This document shows positions 17,088 to 26,333 of a DNA stretch of 64,000 nucleotides, piece after piece. The translations under genes and the position numbers were made by a program. This DNA is from an uncultured Flavihumibacter sp. (GTDB lineage: Bacteria; Bacteroidota; Bacteroidia; Chitinophagales; Chitinophagaceae), in contig CABHOY010000038.1 in assembly GCA_902168105.1 (NCBI GenBank), forward strand, positions 62,001-126,000, in the 5' to 3' direction. The notes beneath the pieces were generated by a model that was given only the letters and a program-made list of their open reading frames with translations, was not told the DNA's origin and searched no databases. The number at the start of each line of letters is the position of its first letter. Position 1 is the first letter of the stretch.

Positions 17088-18239
17088 ATGGAACCTATTA
17101 CCTTTGAATCCCCGCTGGTAGACAAACTGAATGATGTTCTGCAGCAACTGAAACATACTTTTGTCGGCAAAGACGATATCATCGATCTGATGGGCATCTG
17201 CCTCGCAGGCCGGGAAAACATTTTCCTGTTCGGCCCTCCAGGCACAGCTAAAAGTGCCTTGGTACGTGAACTGGCCCGCCAGCTCGATGTAAAGACTTTC
17301 GAATACCTCCTGACCCGTTTTACCGAGCCCAATGAACTTTTCGGCCCGTTCGACATCCGCAAGCTGCGCGACGGAGACCTCGTCACCAATACTGAAGGTA
17401 TGCTGCCTGAAGCTTCGCTCGTGTTCCTGGATGAATTACTGAACGCCAACAGTGCGATCCTCAATAGCTTACTGATGGCCCTCAATGAAAAGATCTTCCG
17501 CAGAGGTAAAGAAACAAAACACCTGCCTGCACTGATCTTCATTGGCGCAAGTAACCACCTTCCGGAAGATGAAGCCCTCCAGGCGCTGTTTGACAGGTTC
17601 CTGATCAGGGTACGTTGTGAGAACGTAGACCCGGCACTGTTGGAAAATGTGCTGCAGGCTGGCTGGGGACTGGAACAAAAACATGTCAGCGCACAAAACA
17701 ATATTCCAGCAGAAGATCTCCGTGAGCTGCAACAACTGAATATAACGATCGACCTGAATGGTGTCAGAGCAGAATATATTGAGCTCATAGAACAACTGCG
17801 TAATGCAGGTGTGCAGATCTCTGACAGGCGCGCTGTAAAGCTGCAACGTCTCATCGCGGCAAGTGCGCTGCTCTGCAAACGAAAAACCGCCATTATTTCT
17901 GACCTATGGGTATTACGCTACATATGGGATACTGAAGAACAGATCGAGATCATTGCCGGCATTGTCAACGCTTCCATACAGAAAGCAGTAGCACACCCAC
18001 AGGAACATCCCCGCGCCAACAACAGCGGTGTTCCCGATCCCGAAGCTATCTACCGCGATGTACAACAACTGCATGAACAATGGGATGATCCGGATACACC
18101 GGCTTCCGTTCGTGCACTCATCAAAGACCGCCTGCGTAGCCTGAACAGCCGTTGCGAATGGATCAGTAATCCCACACAGCGGGATTATGTATTACAACCC
18201 ATAGACGCCCTCTGGAAGAAAATATTGCAATCTGCATGA
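17088..18239 (+). CDS. MoxR-family AAA+ ATPase (RavA-like)
   Basis: 383-residue AAA+ ATPase, probably a hexameric chaperone acting on the vWA partner encoded downstream. Walker A is GPPGTAKS (residues 49-56), Walker B VFLDEL with D115 and E116, sensor 1 GASN with N156, and an arginine-finger region ALFDRFLIRV follows near residue 170. The lid domain contains ISDRRAVKLQRLIAASALL near residue 245 and a DLWVLRYIWDTEEQ block, as in RavA/YehL-like MoxR proteins. It is the second gene of five and overlaps the third by 4 bases (ATGA). No residues needed for ATP hydrolysis appear to be missing. Confidence 0.92.
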   Translation: MEPITFESPLVDKLNDVLQQLKHTFVGKDDIIDLMGICLAGRENIFLFGPPGTAKSALVRELARQLDVKTFEYLLTRFTEPNELFGPFDIRKLRDGDLVTNTEGMLPEASLVFLDELLNANSAILNSLLMALNEKIFRRGKETKHLPALIFIGASNHLPEDEALQALFDRFLIRVRCENVDPALLENVLQAGWGLEQKHVSAQNNIPAEDLRELQQLNITIDLNGVRAEYIELIEQLRNAGVQISDRRAVKLQRLIAASALLCKRKTAIISDLWVLRYIWDTEEQIEIIAGIVNASIQKAVAHPQEHPRANNSGVPDPEAIYRDVQQLHEQWDDPDTPASVRALIKDRLRSLNSRCEWISNPTQRDYVLQPIDALWKKILQSA

Positions 18240-18940
18240 AAGAAATGATCATCGTACTCTCCATGGCCGATATCTCAGCCCTGGGCAGCATACGCACCTG
18301 GCCAGGCCTGCGGGTGGCAATAGCCGGAGACGATATATGGGTGAGAGGTATCCCCCCGGATACAACACAGACACAGCTCCATAAACTGCCCGCAAAACGG
18401 ACCTTCCTGGCAGATATGCAGGAACGTTTATTCCTGCCTGGAAAACATACGCCACACGATACGCTCAAAAAGATGTCATGGGAAGCCATTGCGTCTTTTA
18501 TAAAAGTAGAGCTGCCAGTATCTGCGATGCCTGCTACGCCAAACAACAGATATACTGTGCGGCTGTCGCCCGTTACCCATACGGCAGAACCATTTGCTAT
18601 ACTTACAACATTGCAACACTGGAAAACATATGCTGATACAGCCCCGCTTATCAGATTGCAGAGATTAAGCTTTGCCGTATGCGAAACCGGAGAAGTGCTG
18701 GTCATCGGCACACCGCTGCCGCCTATACCAGGCAACGTGTTTACCTTACAGGACCACATCCTGTTACCGGCAGGGTACGACTTTGACCCACCCGCCATTG
18801 TCCAGTTCATTTCATCTGTTACAAAAACAGAGAGCGATACACTGCTTCTTTTCCACATGGACGCGCAATGGGAGAAAATTCCCGGAACCAGTTTTGTACG
18901 CGCTTCCAGGAGCGCTATCCGTCTCACAAACACTTTCTAA
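18236..18940 (+). CDS. Small third protein of the ternary system
   Basis: 234 residues, cytoplasmic, no membrane segment. It begins overlapping the MoxR stop by 4 bases and ends immediately before the next start codon with no gap. Visible features are GLRVAIAGDDIWVRGIP (residues 24-40), an LPAKRTFL strand, a LPVSAMP turn and paired aromatic and proline motifs in the C-terminal half such as LPPIPGN. The pattern (w.RG then LPa.) resembles the small bpX partner families that sit between MoxR and the vWA subunit in these operons. I give no numbered family. No catalytic motif is visible. Confidence 0.6.
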   Translation: MKEMIIVLSMADISALGSIRTWPGLRVAIAGDDIWVRGIPPDTTQTQLHKLPAKRTFLADMQERLFLPGKHTPHDTLKKMSWEAIASFIKVELPVSAMPATPNNRYTVRLSPVTHTAEPFAILTTLQHWKTYADTAPLIRLQRLSFAVCETGEVLVIGTPLPPIPGNVFTLQDHILLPAGYDFDPPAIVQFISSVTKTESDTLLLFHMDAQWEKIPGTSFVRASRSAIRLTNTF

Positions 18941-21397
18941 ATGGGCCAGATAAAAGATACGGCTGTAGTATATTTCAGGGCTGCAAAAGGCTACTTCTGG
19001 CAATGGGCAGAAGAAGGACAGGTTATAGAATGGACTCACAGCGGAGGAACGATCTGCTATAAAGAGGAACTGCTGATAGATCTTTCTCTGATAAAAAATC
19101 ACCTCCCCCCATTAGGCCCTTTTTTGCTTGTCATAGCAATGGGTAAAGCAAATCCAGGCCCGGACGCAATAGAGGGATCCCTCCACCAACATGCGGAGCA
19201 GCTAAATTCCGATTCGTTTGGCGAAAAAGGACCTTTTGAAGCCAAAGTTGACAACTACAAAACGGTCATCACCAATTTCCTTGCCCTGCTTCGTCCGCTA
19301 CCAGAAAAATACTGGAAGGGGACCGACAGGGAATTGTTACTGAATACCCTTTTTGAATCTATCCAGACCTTCTTTCAGGGAGAAGTAGCAAAGGAGATGC
19401 TCAATATTCTTCAACGGGGTGCATACGATTATATAATATCGCATGACACTTACAAAAATACTTTGGGCCAGCTGGAGAGCGATGTGAACATCATGAGACA
19501 GATACTCATGGAATACCCTGATGCTGAGACCCTGCAAAATAAACTAAATGCAATCGCCACACCGGTACCCCCGGCACCCGCTCCTGTAGACATACCTGTC
19601 GATCTTCCCCAACCCACGCAAAGCGATGACCTGTTGCAAATACTGGCTGGTGATAAACAAACAGCACACCTCGCATTGTTGACACAACGCCTCATCGCTG
19701 CATTGCATCTGCCTATGCATACAAAAGGATATAGTAACACATTAACAGGCGGCGTATCCGATATTACCAATAAAGGTAACTTCGACCGGCTGCTGCTCAG
19801 TGAACTGGCACAGGAAGATGAAACACTGATGGCAAGGCTCGCCAATAATGAAGCGCTCTATCTCCGCCGGGAAGAACTGCCGGACGAAGAACCCGGACAG
19901 CGGTATATACTGATTGATAAGAGCATTAAAACGTGGGGAACACCTCATATACTGGAAATGGCAGCGGCCCTTGCATGCACCATTGACAACAAACAACATG
20001 CGGAGATATTATCTTTTGCATTACTGGGAGATTTCTATGAACCGATCGTACTATCTTCCAAAAAAGAGATCATTGCGGCCATGCAACGCTTGTCGCCCGC
20101 AATACATAGTGCAGCAGCATTGTCGGCCTTCACTGATAACCATTCTCTGAACGGTCGTCAGCAATATTTTCTCATTACGGGTGATGATCTTTTCCTCACA
20201 CCAGCTTTTCAACATGCTTTCGCCGCACTGCGCAAAACTGACGGCTTCGTGATCACTGTAAAGAGGGATGGCCGAATACAGTTGTACAGGTATACCAAGG
20301 GTCATCGTAAACTGTTGAGCACCGCGAAGATCAACCTCGAGATGCCGGTGGTACACCCTGTATCGCAGCGGCTGTCAGTCCATCAAAATCTGGACTGGGC
20401 TAGCTTTCCGGCATTTCTGCAAACAGAATCCTTCCCGCTTTTTATTCCGCAACAGCTATCTAATCTTGGCGTGCGGCACAGTTATTCCGAAAAAAATGCA
20501 GGCGGCCTTGCCATTACCAAACACAGGCAACTGTTATTCATGTGGCAACATAATAAAGGTGCTATTGAAATAACCACAAATTTCCCCGACGCTCATCAAT
20601 ATTTCTTTGGTCTGGATAACGAGTTTTTCCACATCCTTTTCCAGGTCAAGGGTAGCGAACAATTGTCGCTCTGCCATTTCAACAGAGATACACACCGGCT
20701 AACATTTCAGAAAGTAAAGCACGATGCTTCGATCCCCGAAATAGGACGCAACAGCATCTTACATGCGCCTTTTAAAGATGGTGCGTTCCTTACCTGTATC
20801 TCATCGCCCTACTCTATTGTATCCATAGATGTCCGTTCCGGAGTGATGAATTCAACCACTGGTCTCACACAGGAACTGTTAAAACAGATGGATCCGCAAG
20901 CAGGCAAGAATTGGATGGGTTTCCACTGGAAGTCCTATAATACGATCAACAGTATCAGGCGCCTGGAGATAAGCCAGAAAGGAACTATCATCGTCAATAA
21001 ACATGCGATAAGATTTCTTACAAATAGCGTAGAACTGAGTAGCACAAACGAGATGACACCTCGTGGTAGTATGCATGATAAAAAAGAGCTCGTCGAACTG
21101 CCAGACGTCAAAAAACACCTTTCCAGATATCGCTGGCCCGACGGCAGTGAAGTATGGTTCGACCCCTACAGGCACATGTTGCATCTCCGTAGTTCAAATA
21201 GGCTGCTGGCAGAAGTGACGATCGTACTTGTTACGGGCCAGCCCACCGGTTGCTGGGCATCTGATGGCGCCATCTGTGGCGCTGCCTATTTCAGAGCAAG
21301 TGAAGACAAGGTCGTAGACGTATTGACCTTTCATGAAAAATATATAAAACCATTCATCGAAATAATTCAACAACATGGAACTGCAGCTGTCATATGA
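18941..21397 (+). CDS. vWA-domain plus beta-propeller subunit of the ternary system
   Basis: 818 residues. The N-terminal 200 are helical, followed by a proline-rich linker near residue 210 (PVPPAPAPVD). Residues 290-430 look like a von Willebrand A domain. After a GGVSDITNKG lead-in, a hydrophobic strand ends in LIDKS with the MIDAS-like D326 and S328, followed by Lys where Ser is usual. A second strand has a GDFYEP turn and a late strand reads LITGDDLF. The C-terminal 350 residues are repeated beta-strands ending in W/F-rich turns, consistent with a beta-propeller. MoxR ATPases act on vWA partners, so this is the likely target of the ATPase. It overlaps the next gene by 23 bases. The vWA assignment rests on pattern, with a partly degenerate metal site. 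Confidence 0.7.
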   Translation: MGQIKDTAVVYFRAAKGYFWQWAEEGQVIEWTHSGGTICYKEELLIDLSLIKNHLPPLGPFLLVIAMGKANPGPDAIEGSLHQHAEQLNSDSFGEKGPFEAKVDNYKTVITNFLALLRPLPEKYWKGTDRELLLNTLFESIQTFFQGEVAKEMLNILQRGAYDYIISHDTYKNTLGQLESDVNIMRQILMEYPDAETLQNKLNAIATPVPPAPAPVDIPVDLPQPTQSDDLLQILAGDKQTAHLALLTQRLIAALHLPMHTKGYSNTLTGGVSDITNKGNFDRLLLSELAQEDETLMARLANNEALYLRREELPDEEPGQRYILIDKSIKTWGTPHILEMAAALACTIDNKQHAEILSFALLGDFYEPIVLSSKKEIIAAMQRLSPAIHSAAALSAFTDNHSLNGRQQYFLITGDDLFLTPAFQHAFAALRKTDGFVITVKRDGRIQLYRYTKGHRKLLSTAKINLEMPVVHPVSQRLSVHQNLDWASFPAFLQTESFPLFIPQQLSNLGVRHSYSEKNAGGLAITKHRQLLFMWQHNKGAIEITTNFPDAHQYFFGLDNEFFHILFQVKGSEQLSLCHFNRDTHRLTFQKVKHDASIPEIGRNSILHAPFKDGAFLTCISSPYSIVSIDVRSGVMNSTTGLTQELLKQMDPQAGKNWMGFHWKSYNTINSIRRLEISQKGTIIVNKHAIRFLTNSVELSSTNEMTPRGSMHDKKELVELPDVKKHLSRYRWPDGSEVWFDPYRHMLHLRSSNRLLAEVTIVLVTGQPTGCWASDGAICGAAYFRASEDKVVDVLTFHEKYIKPFIEIIQQHGTAAVI

Positions 21398-24191
21398 CCC
21401 GCAAACGAGGCACAGAACAAACGCTGCCTTCCTCCGTGGCAATTCCCCGGAACTATGGTTCCGTGAAATGAGCGGCTGGCAGATATCCCTGAAAGGGCTG
21501 ACCTGTTTCCTGTTACCCGAACACAAAAGCAGCATATCGCCTGGCGGCCTGCTGGTCATCTTCCATGACCCGCTACCCGCACATGGAAAAATAAGCCATC
21601 CTTATACTGCTATTAACGGCAATCTCTATATTCCTGTGAATGCAACACTCACACCGGCGCTTTCTGTTGCAGAAATGAAGGAATTGTTAATATGGGACAT
21701 CCAGGTCTTCCACCCGGCAATAGGTTTTGTGGGTTTTAATGAAGATGATAAACTGCAATTAAGCAGTTTTCTTTCCGCAGGAAAAGCCATTCTAAAAAAC
21801 TGGGACCAGGCACATCCCGGCATGCCTCCGCTGCCCTTATTGCAGTCCATCAGTGTTGATATGCCTCCCGGCACAGACCTTGCCGACCTCCTGAATAATG
21901 GTGAAACAATAAGACCACTATCTGAACTGCCAGGCAAGAAGCCCCGCACAAGCCTGCTTTTTCGCATGCTTGATCTGTTGCTTAAACTGCTGCTTCTCAT
22001 CATCCTTGGTATTGTAAGCATCATCTCCCCGATCTGGCCGCACAAGTTCGTAAAAACCGTTTCGGCAGAGGATACAGGCTCCGATACATCTACCCCAAAT
22101 GGGCAACCGGTAACAGTCGAAAAAGAGGGGTTCATAACAAGGCTCCGGCAATGGCTCGAAAGAACAATAAGGGATCTCGACGAACGTAGGCAAAGTCAAC
22201 TGGACCGTCTCCTTAAAATGTTTGACAAAGACGGAGATGAGGCCCTGAAATATGCCATTCCGATTGGTGGCAGTGCCACAGCGGGTAGAGGTACTGCTGC
22301 TCCGCAGTCAGATATCCTCAGAAGGAAAGACACCGATTTCAACCTCGGGAAATTGCAAACCAGTGGCCCCGTTGACACCTGGATTGCTCCGGATGATTTC
22401 AGCATGCAGCTAGCCCAAAAATACGAACTGATGGCCCAAAGGGCACTTGATCAGGGCGACTATAGGAAAGCCGCATACATCTATGCACACCTGCTTGGAG
22501 ATCTGCATAAGGCGGCTACCGTGCTGGAAGAGGGACAGTTCTATCACGAGGCAGCAGCCCTGTACCGGAACAACCTTAATCAGCCGTTGAGAGCTGCAGA
22601 ATGTTTTGAAAAAGCCGGATTACTGCTGGATGCCATCAACATCTACAAAGAACTTGATAAATATGAAAAGACGGGCGACTTATACAGACAACTATCACAA
22701 GACACCGCCGCAGAACAATACTTCCGGCTGGCAGTCCATGAGGCGGGTCTGCAAAACAATCACCTGGAGGCCGCCCGCATCCTGCAATATAAGTGTGGCA
22801 AAACCGAAGAAGCTGCAGATGTATTGCTGAAAGGCTGGCATCATGATAACAAAGCCATCATATGTCTGACACAATACTTCCAGCTTTCAAGAGTGCTGGA
22901 TGAAAACAGCCTTCCTGATAAAATACGCAGGGTTTACGAGCAGGAAACACCAGAAAATAAAAGGGACGGTCTGATAGAAGTTTTATTCAATGTCCGGTCG
23001 CTGATGAACAACACTGCTCAACATATTATTACTGAAGTGGTCTATGAAATTATCAGTCCGCAGATAGCTGCCGGTAATGAGCAAAAAATGACTATCCTGA
23101 AAAAGCTGATACCAGACGATAAGGAACTGTCGGCTGATATTTACCGCTATAGCACCCGGCAAAAACAAAAGGAACCAGAACCATCTTCCGAGATAAAGAT
23201 TAGCTTCCAGCTGGATCAGCATATCAAATGGCTGGCAGCCACTGTGATTAAAAAACAACTCCTTTTCGCAGGTACGTACGACAACAAGCTTTACGTGCTA
23301 CGCATGACGCCTCAGGGTGCGCAGAAATGCTATTCCTGGCAACTTCCGGACATGCCTGAAAACGACCGCCAAAAAGAGCAACTGACTGCCTGGTTCTCAG
23401 AAAATGACGCTACCAGGAGCGAAACCAAGCTCCTCCGTCTTATAAGCAATTCCAGAAGACTTGACATCGGAAAATTGACAATTCGTTCAGAAAAGCCTTT
23501 CGGAGGAGGAGTGATCCTCGATACCACCGACTATCCGGCTGGTTATATGGCAGCGATGCTCGGGATGACCCTGGATGATCAGGCTAAGCCTGTCACGATC
23601 TCTGTTGACCGGGAAACCAGTGCTGTGCTCATCAGCTCATCGTTTGACGGTACCCATCATTATACTATAGAAGATACTCGTGTCCACATGCAGCCGCCAG
23701 ATAATCCGGTACCCCTCCTGGGCTCCGGAGGTTATTACTTCTCCAGGGGTGGAAAAATTTACATAGTGGCGCAGAAAGGAACCGGCCTTTCTATAGACCT
23801 TGGCGAGGAAATCAGATACTTCACCGGCATTCACGGTAACAACGGTCAGACGATGATGGCGGCAATAACGAAAGGATGCGTAATGGTCCTCAATTACAGA
23901 GATGACACTTATACACAGAGATTTGCTGATGATATCGTCGTGAGGAACGGACAGTTCATTTCTGGTAGATACCTGGTGATCGCCCCGCTTAGTCACTCCA
24001 CAGCTATAGTGTATGATGTGACTAAACCGCTGGAACCGGTATTAAAAACACACATCAGAACTGCTGCACCTGTATTGCACATACTCGCCACCGGCGACCC
24101 GGGTGAGGTAGTGCTCGTGGACGAAAAAGGCAGGGTTTCAGTACACCAGCTTGATGAAAAAGAGCAGCCCGCCGATTTAGGGAATTCTTAA
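21375..24191 (+). CDS. Membrane-anchored helical-repeat plus beta-propeller subunit (bpX6-like)
   Basis: 938 residues. The N-terminal domain (1-185) contains HPAIGFVGF near residue 116. A strongly hydrophobic segment at about residues 193-221 (LDLLLKLLLLIILGIVSII) should cross the membrane, followed by a charged stretch RQWLERTIRDLDERRQ. Residues about 340-600 are paired helices of TPR or SNAP type, with repeated motifs such as GDYRKAAYIYAHLLGD, YHEAAALYRNN, RAAECFEKAG and DKYEKTGDLY. The last 330 residues are beta-strands of a propeller (LLFAGTYDNKLYVL, EVVLVDEKGRVSV). The layout agrees with the largest subunit of MoxR-vWA-bpX systems, and I think bpX6-like but cannot prove it. No nuclease, peptidase or NADase motif is visible, so the effector activity, if any, is not evident. 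It ends the operon. Confidence 0.65.
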   Translation: MELQLSYDPQTRHRTNAAFLRGNSPELWFREMSGWQISLKGLTCFLLPEHKSSISPGGLLVIFHDPLPAHGKISHPYTAINGNLYIPVNATLTPALSVAEMKELLIWDIQVFHPAIGFVGFNEDDKLQLSSFLSAGKAILKNWDQAHPGMPPLPLLQSISVDMPPGTDLADLLNNGETIRPLSELPGKKPRTSLLFRMLDLLLKLLLLIILGIVSIISPIWPHKFVKTVSAEDTGSDTSTPNGQPVTVEKEGFITRLRQWLERTIRDLDERRQSQLDRLLKMFDKDGDEALKYAIPIGGSATAGRGTAAPQSDILRRKDTDFNLGKLQTSGPVDTWIAPDDFSMQLAQKYELMAQRALDQGDYRKAAYIYAHLLGDLHKAATVLEEGQFYHEAAALYRNNLNQPLRAAECFEKAGLLLDAINIYKELDKYEKTGDLYRQLSQDTAAEQYFRLAVHEAGLQNNHLEAARILQYKCGKTEEAADVLLKGWHHDNKAIICLTQYFQLSRVLDENSLPDKIRRVYEQETPENKRDGLIEVLFNVRSLMNNTAQHIITEVVYEIISPQIAAGNEQKMTILKKLIPDDKELSADIYRYSTRQKQKEPEPSSEIKISFQLDQHIKWLAATVIKKQLLFAGTYDNKLYVLRMTPQGAQKCYSWQLPDMPENDRQKEQLTAWFSENDATRSETKLLRLISNSRRLDIGKLTIRSEKPFGGGVILDTTDYPAGYMAAMLGMTLDDQAKPVTISVDRETSAVLISSSFDGTHHYTIEDTRVHMQPPDNPVPLLGSGGYYFSRGGKIYIVAQKGTGLSIDLGEEIRYFTGIHGNNGQTMMAAITKGCVMVLNYRDDTYTQRFADDIVVRNGQFISGRYLVIAPLSHSTAIVYDVTKPLEPVLKTHIRTAAPVLHILATGDPGEVVLVDEKGRVSVHQLDEKEQPADLGNS

Positions 24192-24234
24192 CAGTCAGGC
24201 CCGCAAAAATGATCATTATCCGGCGTTTGTGGCG

Positions 24235-24242
24235 TAAATTTG
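24235..24242 (+). promoter_or_regulatory. Candidate -7 box of the tetR-abc1 pair
   Basis: TAAATTTG matches TAnnTTTG. Initiation about 7 bases downstream would leave almost no leader before the ATG at 24255, which favours the start at 24312. Confidence 0.45.
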
Positions 24243-24311
24243 TAATAGCTGACTATGTCCAACTTATATAGCCCGCTGTCATGTAATTACTTACGCACTA
24301 AACCCTGGATC

Positions 24312-24938
24312 ATGGACAAAAAACTCATTCGCGACGCTTATAAAACTTACTGGCTGGAAAATGGTAAAAGACCTGTTTCAGTGTACACCTTCTGCCAACA
24401 GCTGGAAGTAGCCGAAAGGTCCTTTTATGACAGCTATTCCTCTTTCGATGCACTGGAAAAGGATATATGGCTTTCCTTCTTCCAGGATACCATAGACCAG
24501 TTAAAAGAAGATGAGATCTACCGGAACTATTCGTCCCGTGAAAAATTACTCACCTTCTATTTTCTCTGGGTACAGCAACTGCGTGAAAACAGGAGCTACA
24601 TCCTCCAGCAGAAAGACAAATACCTCGTACCGGGATTACACCTGGACAGGCTGGAGTCCTTCCGTATCGCATTCTACGATTATATCCGCGATCTGATCAA
24701 AGAAGGGTATCAAACCGGCGAGATCAAAGAACGTAAGTACATCTCTGACCAGTATGTACACGGCTTCTGGTTACAGGCGCTTTTCGTATTACGCTACTGG
24801 ACAAACGATGACAGTGAACGCTTCGAAATGACAGATGCTGCCATAGAAAAAGCGGTAAACCTCAGCTTCCAGCTGATCAGTTCCAATACGCTTGACAGCC
24901 TCCTGGACTTCGGAAAATTCATGTTTGCAAGGAAATAA
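24312..24938 (+). CDS. TetR-family protein paired with an ABC1 kinase
   Basis: 208 residues from the ATG at 24312. An upstream ATG at 24255 would add a Cys- and Pro-containing tail and lies too close to the candidate promoter. The N-terminal 50 residues keep the TetR helix-turn-helix layout (IRDAYKTYWLENG ... FCQQLEVAERSFYDSYSSFDALE). The remaining helices form a ligand-binding or dimer domain of the kind seen in Bacteroidota TetR proteins. It is followed 7 bases later by an ABC1/UbiB-family kinase gene, a pairing that suggests a shared function. It could be a repressor of the pair, or by analogy a COQ9-like partner (COQ9 has a TetR fold and works with the ABC1 protein COQ8). The second reading is speculative. 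Confidence 0.75.
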   Translation: MDKKLIRDAYKTYWLENGKRPVSVYTFCQQLEVAERSFYDSYSSFDALEKDIWLSFFQDTIDQLKEDEIYRNYSSREKLLTFYFLWVQQLRENRSYILQQKDKYLVPGLHLDRLESFRIAFYDYIRDLIKEGYQTGEIKERKYISDQYVHGFWLQALFVLRYWTNDDSERFEMTDAAIEKAVNLSFQLISSNTLDSLLDFGKFMFARK

Positions 24939-24945
24939 AACAGTG

Positions 24946-26268
24946 ATGAAAGAACAGACGAACATCCCTACCGGTAAAGTAGAACGTGCCAGCAAATTTG
25001 TAACAACAGGATTAAAGGTCGGTACCAACTACCTCAAACATTATACAAAGAAACTCATAGATCCTTCCATCAGCAGAGAAGAACTCCATGCCGACAATGC
25101 AGAGGACATTTATGATACGCTCAGCAACCTTAAAGGAAGCGCACTGAAAGTAGCACAGATGCTCAGTATGGACAAGGGTATGCTCCCTAAAGCCTATACC
25201 GAGCGCTTTGCTATGTCACAATACAGCGCACCTCCCCTTTCCGGTCCGCTGGTCATTAATACCTTCGTCAAAACACTCGGTAAATCACCCACCCAGCTCT
25301 ATGACACGTTCGATATGCAGGCATCTAATGCAGCTAGTATCGGACAGGTACATAAAGCCACCAAATGGGGCAAGGAACTCGCTATAAAGATCCAGTATCC
25401 CGGCGTGGCCAATAGTGTAAGATCCGACCTCCGCATCGTCAAGCCCTTTGCCATCCGCATCGTAGGCATGAATGAGGTGGACATGGATAAATATTTCGAA
25501 GAAATAGAAGGCAAACTGCTGGAAGAAACAGACTACCATCTGGAACTCCGGCGTTCCATGGAAGTATCGGCCCAGTGTGCCCATATTCCTAACCTCGTCT
25601 TTCCAAAATATTACCCCGAACTGTCCAGCGACAGGATCATTACGATGGACTGGCTGCAAGGCTTTCACCTGAAAGAATTCCTGCAACGCAATCCATCACA
25701 GGAAGCACGTAACAAGATCGGTCAGGCACTGTGGGATTTCTACCAGTTCCAGGTCCATCAGCTGAAAAAGGTGCATGCAGATCCACATCCCGGCAATTTC
25801 CTGATGCGTGACGACGGTACCGTTGGCGTATTCGACTTCGGTTGTATAAAGGAAATTCCGGAAGACTTCTATACCAACTACTTTCTCCTGGTTGATAAAG
25901 AAATATTAAAAGACGAAACAAGACGCAGAGAGATATACACCGCGCTGGAAATGATACATCCCAGCGATACTGAAAAAGAAGTGGTTTTCTTCTCCGGCCT
26001 TTTCCAGAAAATGATCGATATGCTGACCCTTCCTTTTACACTGGAAAAGTTTGACTTTGGCGACGAATCTTATTTCACCGAGATCTATGCCTACATGGAT
26101 TACCTCTACAATCTGAAGGAAGTAAGGGATTCCAAGGTAGCCAGAGGCTCCAGGCACTCACTGTATGTAAACCGTACCTACTTTGGTTTATACTCTATCC
26201 TGAGCGATCTGAAAGCGAAAATAATGACCAGCGACGCACGTATAAAAAACATGATGCTTCCTGCATAA
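24946..26268 (+). CDS. ABC1/UbiB (AarF) family atypical kinase
   Basis: 440 residues from the ATG at 24946. The ABC1 domain shows the KxGQ-like segment LKGSALKVAQMLSM (about residues 59-72, with KVAQ in place of KxGQ), PLSGPLV, ASIGQVHKA with the A-rich or S-rich nucleotide loop, the invariant lysine in LAIKIQYPGV, ETDYHLELR, MDWLQGFHLKEF, the catalytic VHADPHPGNFL and the metal-binding VFDFGCIKEIP. Family members support isoprenoid-quinone biosynthesis or lipid homeostasis. This organism group uses menaquinone, so a direct ubiquinone role is unlikely. No C-terminal membrane helix is obvious. It is co-transcribed with the TetR-like gene and terminated by a strong hairpin. Confidence 0.9.
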   Translation: MKEQTNIPTGKVERASKFVTTGLKVGTNYLKHYTKKLIDPSISREELHADNAEDIYDTLSNLKGSALKVAQMLSMDKGMLPKAYTERFAMSQYSAPPLSGPLVINTFVKTLGKSPTQLYDTFDMQASNAASIGQVHKATKWGKELAIKIQYPGVANSVRSDLRIVKPFAIRIVGMNEVDMDKYFEEIEGKLLEETDYHLELRRSMEVSAQCAHIPNLVFPKYYPELSSDRIITMDWLQGFHLKEFLQRNPSQEARNKIGQALWDFYQFQVHQLKKVHADPHPGNFLMRDDGTVGVFDFGCIKEIPEDFYTNYFLLVDKEILKDETRRREIYTALEMIHPSDTEKEVVFFSGLFQKMIDMLTLPFTLEKFDFGDESYFTEIYAYMDYLYNLKEVRDSKVARGSRHSLYVNRTYFGLYSILSDLKAKIMTSDARIKNMMLPA

Positions 26269-26273
26269 AAGAT

Positions 26274-26322
26274 ATTCAATAAAAAAGCCCCCGCTTATAA
26301 AACGGGGGCTTTTTTATTGAAT
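26274..26322. terminator. Bidirectional terminator with 20-bp arms
   Basis: Perfect inverted repeat, arms 26274-26293 and 26303-26322, GC-rich core (GCCCCCG/CGGGGGC) with A and T runs on either side, shared by the ABC1 gene and the convergent DUF2911 gene. Confidence 0.92.
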
Positions 26323-26333
26323 AATGTCTGTAC

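Noticed and set aside
17075..17893. 272-residue minus-strand reading frame opposite the MoxR gene
   Set aside because: It is fully covered by a gene with intact AAA+ motifs; its own translation is Ser/Arg-rich with no domain and no promoter, so it is a codon-bias shadow.
22201..22260. EF-hand-like DKDGDEAL in the last ternary-system protein
   Set aside because: The loop lacks the glycine at position 6 and the distal Glu of a calcium-binding loop, and sits at the end of a charged helix.
26274..26322. 20-bp inverted repeat as a special element
   Set aside because: Its GC core, flanking A and T runs and place between convergent stop codons explain it as an ordinary bidirectional terminator.
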